Assembly: GCA_951813065.1 (NCBI GenBank)
Contig: CATOTH010000002.1
Coordinates: 1-64,000, forward strand
Direction: 5' to 3'
From: an uncultured Bryobacterales bacterium
GTDB taxonomy: Bacteria > Acidobacteriota > Terriglobia > Bryobacterales > UBA6623
DNA: 64,000 nt
Shown: positions 9,896-16,620 of the stretch, one piece after another
How positions within the stretch are numbered: position 1 is the first letter of the stretch
Layout: the number at the start of each line of letters is the position of its first letter
Position numbers and translations under genes: made by a program
The notes under the pieces: generated by a model
The model's database searches: none
What the model saw: only the letters and a program-made list of their open reading frames with translations
What the model was told of the DNA's origin: nothing

Positions 9896-10167
9896 ACGAC
9901 AGATTGAGCGCAGAAGAACGTGACATTCTGGACCAATATGAGCGAGGCGACTTGCGCTCCGCTCCCGACATTGACCGCGAAGTTGAGGTGGCCCGCCTAG
10001 CGGCTCGCAACACGTTCAACAAGACCAAGAGAGTGAATCTGCGGGTAACTGAGCGCGACTTCAGTCTCGCTCACGCGCGGGCCAGGGAAGAAGGGATTCC
10101 TTATCAGACGCTGCTGGCCAGCGTTATCCACAAATACCTGTCTGGCCGGCTGACCGAGAAGAAGTAG
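9892..10167 (+). CDS. BrnA-type or CopG-like antitoxin
   Basis: 91 residues from a GTG at 9892 that overlaps the toxin stop. The protein is charged; residues NKTKRVNLRVTERDFSLAHA form a ribbon-helix-helix-like strand and helix, followed by a helix ending YQTLLASVIHKYLSGRL. This matches antitoxins that accompany DUF497 toxins. It should bind and neutralise the 9608-9895 toxin and repress the operon. Family assignment to BrnA rather than another RHH type is by position and pattern. Confidence 0.8.
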   Translation: MNDRLSAEERDILDQYERGDLRSAPDIDREVEVARLAARNTFNKTKRVNLRVTERDFSLAHARAREEGIPYQTLLASVIHKYLSGRLTEKK

Positions 10168-10280
10168 CCTGCCACTACGGCGTCCACGACACCATAATGT
10201 CCGGCGGGCCGAGCCAGAACGTCGCGGTACTGTCAACTCCGCGCCGGTGAATGGCAATGGATCGATTGCTCGTCGGCCCG

Positions 10281-11948
10281 TCATTCCTCCTGCGTCTCAA
10301 TCACTGTCAACAGGTGCTTCGCCCGAGATCTTGCGACGTATCGATTCACATCCGCCCTAGCGCTGTTGCCGTTCCGCGGGGGTTTTTCGACGACCACGAC
10401 GGCGTCCGCTTCCAACCCCTTGAAACGCTTCCAGGAAGTGATCAGCACGCCTCTCCCCTGATTCCACTCGCCGAGTTCCTGGGTCAGTGGAACAGTGCCA
10501 AAACGGACCGGTAACTCCATGCCCTTGACCGAGGGAACAAGGACCGCGACCTGGGACCTCGCAAGCCCGCCCCTATCGGGCTGACAGAGTTGCTGGACGC
10601 GCCGTTCCGCCTTGCGGAATGCATCCTTGATTGTCCGGGCGCGATCGACGGCGGGCTCGTCCCCTAGCGGCGCGCCGTCCAGGACCTTGTTCTCATAACC
10701 CGCAAGCGAGGCGCAGTGTGCGGCGATGCGTACGGTGTTCCTGCAGTTGACGGGCAACTCGTACGGCGGGCCAAGTTCCTCCGGCAGCGCCGGATCGTCA
10801 ACATAGAGGTTCTGCTTCGGGTCGTAGAAGACGTAGTAGCAGGCGTCTTTACCCGGACTCCGGAAGACCGCCTCAAGGCTCGTCCACCACAGCTCGTGAA
10901 AGTCCTGGCCCTCGTCGACGACTATCGTGTCGAACTTGTGTTCGGGGCCGAGCAGGTCGCATGCCTCGATCAGCGCCTCCGGGGACTTGACGTCCCAGAA
11001 GTCCTGGTCATTCTGGTCTCCGCGCTCCCATAGGGGAACTGTGGCCTCACGGCAGAGCCGGTTGGCGAGGCTGTGGTAATTCAAGACAACGAGATCGTTG
11101 GCAAACGACTCCGGCACGACGGACTTGAGCCAGTTCTGCAGCGGCTGGTTGTAGCACAGCAGCAATGTCCGGCGCCCCTCCCGGGCCTCCCTCTGAGCCT
11201 TGGCCAGAGCCAGCATCGTCTTCCCGGATCCAGCCACTCCGCGGATCGCCGCCTTGGGCTGGTTGGCGAGGTGGTCGAGGAGTAGGTGTTGCTGTTCGGT
11301 CAGCCGGCGAAGGCGCTCTTCCTGGTCCTCGATCTTTCGCCAGACTACGGGAACAAGTTCGTACCTGGGAAACAACGCCTCGCGAACCGACTCCACCTCC
11401 CGGTCATCGAGCGCTCGGTGGTGAGCCCTCCGAAAGCTCTCGAAGACCCGTCCGACGGAGGCATCACCGGCCCGTAACCTGCCGGCATCAAGCACGAGCT
11501 CGGGCTGGATACTCGGTGGCAGGGTGCCGGAGACGCGGCAGTCCGGAAAAGCCACCGCCGCGCCGTAGGTGAACGGCAGGTCAGCGCCATACCGCCTGAA
11601 GCGGCGCTTCACGAGATCGACGATGTCGTGCATGCACTGCGTTGCCTGGGCGAATGGATCCTTGTTCAGGAGCCTCGTTTCTCCCCGCACCTCACGGACC
11701 CATTGCTGCCCGTCGAAGATCAGCGAGCCACCCTTGACCTCGACAAACAGCACGCCCCTCTTGCGGTCGAGCAGCACGAAGTCGCACTCGCCCTCGTGGA
11801 TGGTGCCTCGTCGGCCCCGGGCGAGCCAGTTGAAGCTGTGAAAGACCTCGACGCGATGGGGCAACTGCTCCACTAGAACCCGGGCCACCGCCCGTTCGCC
11901 GGGGTTCTTGATCTCGTCAGGGTTGAGTGTGGGAAACAGCCTGCCCAT
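10281..11948 (-). CDS. NERD-domain protein with superfamily 1 helicase/ATPase module
   Basis: 555 residues. Residues about 15-130 form a NERD nuclease-related domain with CDFVLLDRKRGVLFVEVKGG, giving the D-(x)n-E-x-K pattern (Asp56, Glu70, Lys72). The second part is UvrD/Rep-like: Walker A GVAGSGKT at 237-244, Walker B VVDEGQDF around 344-350, and the C-terminal motifs ITSWKRFKGLEADAVVV and RYVARSRAKHLLTVI. Such proteins are thought to act in DNA repair or in defence against mobile DNA; the exact role is unproven. It is preceded by a gene of unknown function at 12190. Confidence 0.85.
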   Translation of the reverse strand: MGRLFPTLNPDEIKNPGERAVARVLVEQLPHRVEVFHSFNWLARGRRGTIHEGECDFVLLDRKRGVLFVEVKGGSLIFDGQQWVREVRGETRLLNKDPFAQATQCMHDIVDLVKRRFRRYGADLPFTYGAAVAFPDCRVSGTLPPSIQPELVLDAGRLRAGDASVGRVFESFRRAHHRALDDREVESVREALFPRYELVPVVWRKIEDQEERLRRLTEQQHLLLDHLANQPKAAIRGVAGSGKTMLALAKAQREAREGRRTLLLCYNQPLQNWLKSVVPESFANDLVVLNYHSLANRLCREATVPLWERGDQNDQDFWDVKSPEALIEACDLLGPEHKFDTIVVDEGQDFHELWWTSLEAVFRSPGKDACYYVFYDPKQNLYVDDPALPEELGPPYELPVNCRNTVRIAAHCASLAGYENKVLDGAPLGDEPAVDRARTIKDAFRKAERRVQQLCQPDRGGLARSQVAVLVPSVKGMELPVRFGTVPLTQELGEWNQGRGVLITSWKRFKGLEADAVVVVEKPPRNGNSARADVNRYVARSRAKHLLTVIETQEE

Positions 11949-12189
11949 GAGTCGCTCCGACGGAACCCGTGTCGCCAGATAAGGATAGCCAAGTCAATCC
12001 TTGATAGAAGGACAGGATCGGGACGGAACGGTGGCTGGCCTTAGGCCGACGGGGGATGGGATGACTCCAGGTCCTCGAAGGGAGCCGCGCCGTACCGGCC
12101 TTACAGATAACCCAATTCTAACTTGTCACCCCAGCGCGTCTTGAAGTCGGTCAGCGGATAGATCTGCCGCCCTTTCGGCGCGTTTCTGC

Positions 12190-12621
12190 GTGAAACAGAG
12201 TTGGTCCCGCCGCAAGCTGGACGACCTCATCAGGGGGGTGTCGTGGGGGCGCCAGATTGTCGGACGCCTCAAAACGGATGGCGTTGCCGACACAAAGGGC
12301 TTGAGGAAAGGGTGCGGCTACACTTACGCCGGGCGCAACCTGAGACTGCACAAGAAATTCGTACTTTGGCTAGGCGTCAATCAAGAGGCGTGGCGCGATC
12401 AGGGCATCACGCCTCTATGGATCGAGAGTACGTTCTCCGCTGTCGAGGGCGGGGTCGGGAAGGTTAAGAAGCTCTTCGATGACGTACACGAGAGGGGCCC
12501 TTGGCTCCACATTCCGATTCGCCTCACAGCCAGGGTCGACCGAGACCGTGTGATCGACAATGCGGTTCGACAGGTGCACAGCATCGCCAAGCGGCTCCTG
12601 GAAGCATTTCCCGGTGAGTAG
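12190..12621 (+). CDS. Hypothetical protein, possibly 5'-truncated
   Basis: 143 residues from a GTG at 12190; the frame is open back to 12145 with no better start. The segment FVLWLGVNQEAWRDQGITPLWIEST resembles the C-terminal part of larger uncharacterised proteins in which a 'GVxxxxWxxxGxTPLW' motif occurs. No catalytic motif or membrane segment is visible. The lack of an upstream domain and the poor ribosome site suggest a remnant. An imperfect direct repeat begins within the last codons. Confidence 0.4.
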   Translation: MKQSWSRRKLDDLIRGVSWGRQIVGRLKTDGVADTKGLRKGCGYTYAGRNLRLHKKFVLWLGVNQEAWRDQGITPLWIESTFSAVEGGVGKVKKLFDDVHERGPWLHIPIRLTARVDRDRVIDNAVRQVHSIAKRLLEAFPGE

Positions 12622-12688
12622 TGTTTAGGCCTCAGTCAGCGCCTTCTCTTGGCATCTTGGCGTGAGCTAGGAAAAGTGCCATGGTGAC
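12610..12688 (+). repeat. Imperfect direct repeat, copy 1, flanking the phosphatase-glycohydrolase gene
   Basis: 79 bases beginning CCCGGTGAGTAGTGTTTAGG. They align without gaps to 14658-14736; by eye about 66 of 79 bases match. The best-conserved core is GTTTAGGCCTCA and TTGGCGTGAG. The two copies lie in the same orientation on either side of a single minus-strand gene. Confidence 0.75.
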
Positions 12689-12970
12689 TGGCCCCCACTG
12701 ATTGGTCCGGTCGCAGTGTTTTGTGTGCTGCCGGTTTGGAGCTTGAGTTGGCAGGCCGATGGAGCGGAGCCGGACGGCCAGAGTCGGCCTTTCCGCAGCA
12801 CTTCGGTCCAGTGCCTGGAGCTCCAGCTCCGGGCAAGGCTAGCTGTCGACGCGCTTCCAAACGGGCCGGAGACCCGTAAGTGCGGCCCGGTGACCGCTAC
12901 CCTAGCCCATGCCAGCCCTCTCGAATCTGGGCGGCATAGTTTGGTCGCCCCGTGGCCGACCGGGTTGTCC
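12622..12970. other. Non-coding stretch with repeat copy 1
   Basis: 349 bases that hold most of repeat copy 1 and otherwise no recognisable gene. A short palindrome GGAGCTCCAGCTCC lies near 12819. The stop of the 12971-14455 gene lies at the right end. Confidence 0.4.
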
Positions 12971-14455
12971 TCAGGGATCCCCTGACTGCGTTTCGAGCAG
13001 CTGCCGCGCAGTGTCGAGAAGCCGGTCCTTCCAGGCGATCCGATCGAGCCAGTCCGCCGGAATTCCGGACAGGCCGTAGATGGAACCGGCGAGCTGACCC
13101 GTTACCGCCGCGACCGTATCGGCGTCGTCGGCCAGGTTAGCCGCTAGAAGGACGGCATTGCGGAAGTCAGCCGTACGTGCGACCGACCAGATCGCCGCCT
13201 CGAGCGTGTGGACTACGTAGCCGCTTGACTGGATCCCGTCCCGCACACGTCCGCGCCAAGAGCCAGCGAGAATCTGGGCAATTGCCCTGGCGCCTTCGAA
13301 GGCCCTCGGAGCGAGGACATGCCGCCGTGGCATGCCGGATATCGCATCCGCAAGCAAGCCGGCGAACGCGCGGCAGCCGTCCACTGCCTCGAGGGCTGCG
13401 TGAGTGGTTCGCGACTGTTGCGCGCCAGCGCGGTCAAGGCTGGCGCGGTCGTCCCAGTAGCGCAGGGCGACCGGGGCGAGCCGCATCAGCGAGCCGTTTC
13501 CGGCAGTCGATGGAGCGATTGAACCAGCCAAGGCGTCACCGGTCCGTCGATAGCGTTCGAGCGCGCGGCGGGTCGTGATCCCGATGTCGAAGCAGTGTCC
13601 GGTACAAGAATATTCCCCACGATGCCACCACGCCTCGAACCGATCCATCAGATCCCGACAGTCGAGGCACCCGGACGCGAGCAAGCTGTCCGCCAGGGCC
13701 AGCGCCATGGCCGTGTCGTCGGTCCAGCAACCCGGCTCAAGGTCGAAGGGGCCGCCCCCGACGAGGTCGACGAGCCTCGGAGTCGAGTCGCGGTCCCGGA
13801 ACTCCAGCGTGGTCCCCACGGCGTCGCCCACCGCCAGGCCGAGCAGGGCTCCGAGGCCACGGTCCTGGACCCCCTCCTCGGCCCGGGATGATAGCACCGG
13901 CGCCACCCGCCTGCAACGCCTCACGTGGGCTTCCTGTTCCTGGGTCTCGATGGCAAACCTCGATCGTGCCTTCCGGACTTTGCGGATCGCTGCGTCGCAA
14001 TCCTCGCCGAGCTCGACCAGTAGGCGTGCGGCGACGGTCCCCGCGCGGCCCAAGCCGCCCTTGCAATGGACCAGCACGTCGAACCCCAGTGCCAACCGGT
14101 CGCGGATGGCCTCGCCAGCAACCTCCCAGGCACGTTCGAACTCTGGCCCCGGCGGCTGAACGTCGGGGATCGGCAGGTGCCACCATTCCATGTGCCGATC
14201 CTGCACGGCTCCGGGCAGTCTGCGAACCTGCAATCCGTCCAGTTCCTCATCCGTGATCAAGGTGATGACAGCGGTGGCCCCCCAGCGCATGACTGCGTCC
14301 AGATCAAGATCCAGGTCGCGATCCCAATGCCCGCCCCACCCCTGAGGGTCCTTCTTGCCCGGGCACAAGGTGATGCCGATGCGTCCGAAACTGTCGCCAG
14401 GGATCACGGCAGCAATGCAAAGTGGATCATTCTCGCTGGTCTTGACGGGCGACAC
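12971..14455 (-). CDS. Fusion of tyrosine/dual-specificity phosphatase and ADP-ribosylglycohydrolase
   Basis: From a GTG at 14455 the protein has 494 residues. The N-terminal domain carries GHWDRDLDLDL and the phosphatase P-loop VHCKGGLGRAG (CX5R, Cys131), as in CDKN3-like dual-specificity phosphatases. The C-terminal domain (about residue 200 on) has GLAVGDAVG, CWTDDTAMALALA (245-248) and LADDADTVAAVTG (443-447), the acidic metal-binding motifs of DraG/ARH-type ADP-ribosylglycohydrolases, which remove ADP-ribose from proteins. The frame is open to 14683, but its first 76 residues resemble nothing and begin inside the direct repeat, so I prefer the internal start. Either start is uncertain; the two domains are not. 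Confidence 0.85.
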   Translation of the reverse strand: MSPVKTSENDPLCIAAVIPGDSFGRIGITLCPGKKDPQGWGGHWDRDLDLDLDAVMRWGATAVITLITDEELDGLQVRRLPGAVQDRHMEWWHLPIPDVQPPGPEFERAWEVAGEAIRDRLALGFDVLVHCKGGLGRAGTVAARLLVELGEDCDAAIRKVRKARSRFAIETQEQEAHVRRCRRVAPVLSSRAEEGVQDRGLGALLGLAVGDAVGTTLEFRDRDSTPRLVDLVGGGPFDLEPGCWTDDTAMALALADSLLASGCLDCRDLMDRFEAWWHRGEYSCTGHCFDIGITTRRALERYRRTGDALAGSIAPSTAGNGSLMRLAPVALRYWDDRASLDRAGAQQSRTTHAALEAVDGCRAFAGLLADAISGMPRRHVLAPRAFEGARAIAQILAGSWRGRVRDGIQSSGYVVHTLEAAIWSVARTADFRNAVLLAANLADDADTVAAVTGQLAGSIYGLSGIPADWLDRIAWKDRLLDTARQLLETQSGDP

Positions 14456-14912
14456 GGCTTGCAAGGGATGCTCCGTGCGATCGTACACGAATGGCACGAG
14501 CAGCCGGAACCTCACCTCTGGCTGCCTGGGTGTCTTCGGACCCGCCAGACACGAATACCGGTATGTGGCGCCAACCGCAGCCCTCCCGATCCTTCCGTTG
14601 CTGGAGGGATCAGGCGCTGCCGCGGCAGGGCCGAGACGCGCATAGGGGACAGAATCTCCCGGTGAATAGGGTTTAGGCCTCATTCAGCGCGTTTTCTTGG
14701 CGTTTTGGCGTGAGCCAGGGATTGTGCGACGGTGACAAGGACTTGCGCTGAACCTTCGGGAACGGCTCCTCCCTGTCCGATTATTGCCCTTCACTTGTTG
14801 CACTCATTAGAAGATGCCAACCTAATTCCTCCAGAGCAATTGTGCGGGGAGTGTAGCTTTACGACAGAAGAGTTGTATAAAGTATTACCTAGGGATACCC
14901 GGAGGAACAGCA
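14456..14912. other. Intergenic region with repeat copy 2 and putative toxin-antitoxin promoter
   Basis: 457 bases between the fusion gene (minus) and the RHH antitoxin (plus), containing repeat copy 2. Near the right end TATAAA at 14876-14881 could be a -10 box. It is followed at 14882-14898 by an imperfect inverted sequence with CCTAGG at its centre and GTAT/ATAC arms, a plausible RHH operator. GGAGG at 14901-14905 lies seven bases before the antitoxin ATG. Confidence 0.4.
14658..14736 (+). repeat. Imperfect direct repeat, copy 2
   Basis: 79 bases beginning CCCGGTGAATAGGGTTTAGG, ungapped match to 12610-12688. If the longer start of the fusion gene were used, its first codons would be encoded by this repeat, which argues for the shorter start. 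Confidence 0.75.
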
Positions 14913-15200
14913 ATGGGCTCAGCAGCCGTTTCCGTAGCCGTGAAGATTGATCCGGAGATGCGGGAGCGCATGAAGCGCCTCGCGGCGCGCCGGCAACGCA
15001 CCCAACACTGGTTGATGCGCGACGCGATCCGCCAGTACGTTGAGAGGGAAGAGGCGCGTGACGCGTTCTTGCAGCAGGCGCGCGACGCTTGGGAGGAATA
15101 CCGGGAGACCGGCCTGCACGCCAGCGCCGAGGAGGTGCTGGAATGGCTCGGCACCTGGGGCGTGGAATCCGAGACGGCTGCTCCAGCGTGCCACGAGTAA
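14913..15200 (+). CDS. Ribbon-helix-helix antitoxin (ParD/RelB-like)
   Basis: 95 residues with a strong ribosome site (GGAGG, seven bases upstream). VSVAVKIDPEMRERMKRLAA followed by TQHWLMRDAIRQYVEREE is a CopG/MetJ-type DNA-binding fold, and the C-terminal half is a toxin-binding tail. It overlaps the ParE-like toxin by 13 bases, so the pair is translationally coupled. It should repress its own promoter and neutralise the toxin. Confidence 0.85.
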   Translation: MGSAAVSVAVKIDPEMRERMKRLAARRQRTQHWLMRDAIRQYVEREEARDAFLQQARDAWEEYRETGLHASAEEVLEWLGTWGVESETAAPACHE

Positions 15201-15481
15201 GCTTCGCCCCGTCCGCCGTCCGCGACTTGGAGCGCCTGCGCGCGTTTCTGCAGCCCAAGAGTCCGTCCGCCGCACGCCGCGCCGCGGCGGCCATCAGCGA
15301 GGCCGTGCGGGGACTCGGGGAGCATCCCGGGATCGGCAGGCCTGTCGAGGAAATGCCCGAGTACAGGGAGTTGCTGATCGACTTCGGCGACAGCGGTTAC
15401 GCCGCCCTGTACCGTCACGCGGGCGGTCAAGTGACCGTGTTGGCCCTGAGGCACCAGCGCGAGGCAGGCTATCGTGGGTAG
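15188..15481 (+). CDS. RelE/ParE family toxin
   Basis: 97 residues from a GTG at 15188. VSFAPSAVRDLERLRAFL, then ALGEHPGIGRPV-like spacing (GLGEHPGIGRPVEEMPEYR) and ALYRHAGGQVTVLALRHQREAGY match the ParE fold. ParE toxins inhibit gyrase; RelE homologues cut mRNA, and the subgroup cannot be decided here. It forms a module with the antitoxin upstream. Confidence 0.87.
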   Translation: MPRVSFAPSAVRDLERLRAFLQPKSPSAARRAAAAISEAVRGLGEHPGIGRPVEEMPEYRELLIDFGDSGYAALYRHAGGQVTVLALRHQREAGYRG

Positions 15482-15565
15482 GCTGACAATTGCCTTGGTC
15501 GTGCGCTATCCCGCCCCAGCTTCCAGAATGTTCAGGGGAATTACGCTGACTTGTAGAGTGACTCC

Positions 15566-16591
15566 ATGGCACACCAGTTCAGGGCCGTCGCAATCGGGGC
15601 GGGCTATTTTTCCGGGTTCCAGTACGAGGCATGGAACCGAATCCCCGAAGTCTCGCTCGTGGCCATTTCCAACCGCACCGAAGCGAAGGCCAGGGCAAAG
15701 ATGGCGCAATACGGGATCCCACGGTTCTATGCCGACTGGCGCGACATGATCGCCTTCGAGCGTCCGGATTTCGTCGACATCGTGACGCCTCCGGAGACGC
15801 ACACCTCCATTTGCGCGGAAGCCGTGAAGTCTGCGACCGCGATCGTCTGCCAGAAGCCGCTCGCGCCGACGCTCCAGGACAGCGCTGCAATCGTCGCCAA
15901 CGCCCGGGAGGGTGGTGTCCGGTTCATGGTCCATGAAAACTTCCGCTGGCAGCCTTGGTATCGCCAGATCCGGAGAATCCTTCGAAGCGGAGAGATCGGT
16001 GAGCCGACCCACCTGTACTTCCGAATGCGGACGGGCGACGGGTGGCCGGAAGACGCTTACCTTGCGCGCCAGCCGTTCTTTCGCGAGTACCCGCGGCTGC
16101 TGGTCTACGAGACCGCGGTCCACTTCATTGACACGTTTCGATTCCTGTTGGGAGAGATCACGCAGGTTTACGCCACCCTTCGCCGGCTGAACCCGAACAT
16201 TCGGGGCGAAGACGCCGGACAGCTCTGCTTCTCGTTCGAGAGCGGCGCGACGGCGATTCTGGACGCGAACCGCTACAACGAGTCCGAAACCGAGAATCCG
16301 AGATACACCTTCGGCGAACTGCGCCTGGACGCCACCGGCGGCCACCTGGTCATGGAGGCGGACTCCTCGATGCGTGTCAAACTCCTCGGAAAACCCGCCC
16401 GGCCAGTCGAGTACGAACGCGAGGATCGCAACTTCGCAGGCGACTGCGTCTATAAGCTGCAGCGACACTTCGTCGACTGCATGCTTGACGGCACGGAGTT
16501 CGAGAGCACGGGAGAAGACTATCTGAAGACCCTGGCCGTCGTCGAGGCCGTCTACGAGTCGGCGGAATCGGGGCAAGCCGTCCGCCTGTAA
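15566..16591 (+). CDS. Gfo/Idh/MocA family oxidoreductase
   Basis: 341-residue NAD(P)-dependent dehydrogenase. The N-terminal Rossmann region reads VAIGAGYFSGFQYEAW and VALVAISNRTEAKARA-like spacing; PDFVDIVTPPETHTSICAEA and CQKPLAPTLQDS carry the family EKP-type motif with Gln replacing Glu (CQKPLA). The C-terminal domain has VYETAVHFIDTFRFLLGEI, the position of the catalytic His. It probably oxidises a sugar or cyclitol. The downstream sialidase-sulfatase 30 bases away on the same strand suggests one transcription unit. Confidence 0.88.
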   Translation: MAHQFRAVAIGAGYFSGFQYEAWNRIPEVSLVAISNRTEAKARAKMAQYGIPRFYADWRDMIAFERPDFVDIVTPPETHTSICAEAVKSATAIVCQKPLAPTLQDSAAIVANAREGGVRFMVHENFRWQPWYRQIRRILRSGEIGEPTHLYFRMRTGDGWPEDAYLARQPFFREYPRLLVYETAVHFIDTFRFLLGEITQVYATLRRLNPNIRGEDAGQLCFSFESGATAILDANRYNESETENPRYTFGELRLDATGGHLVMEADSSMRVKLLGKPARPVEYEREDRNFAGDCVYKLQRHFVDCMLDGTEFESTGEDYLKTLAVVEAVYESAESGQAVRL

Positions 16592-16620
16592 GGCGTCGCG
16601 ACGAGAGCACCGGACGCTCT

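Noticed and set aside
13177..14665. Several plus-strand frames of 90-200 codons opposite the phosphatase-glycohydrolase gene
   Set aside because: They lack any family signature, and the opposite frame holds both catalytic domains.
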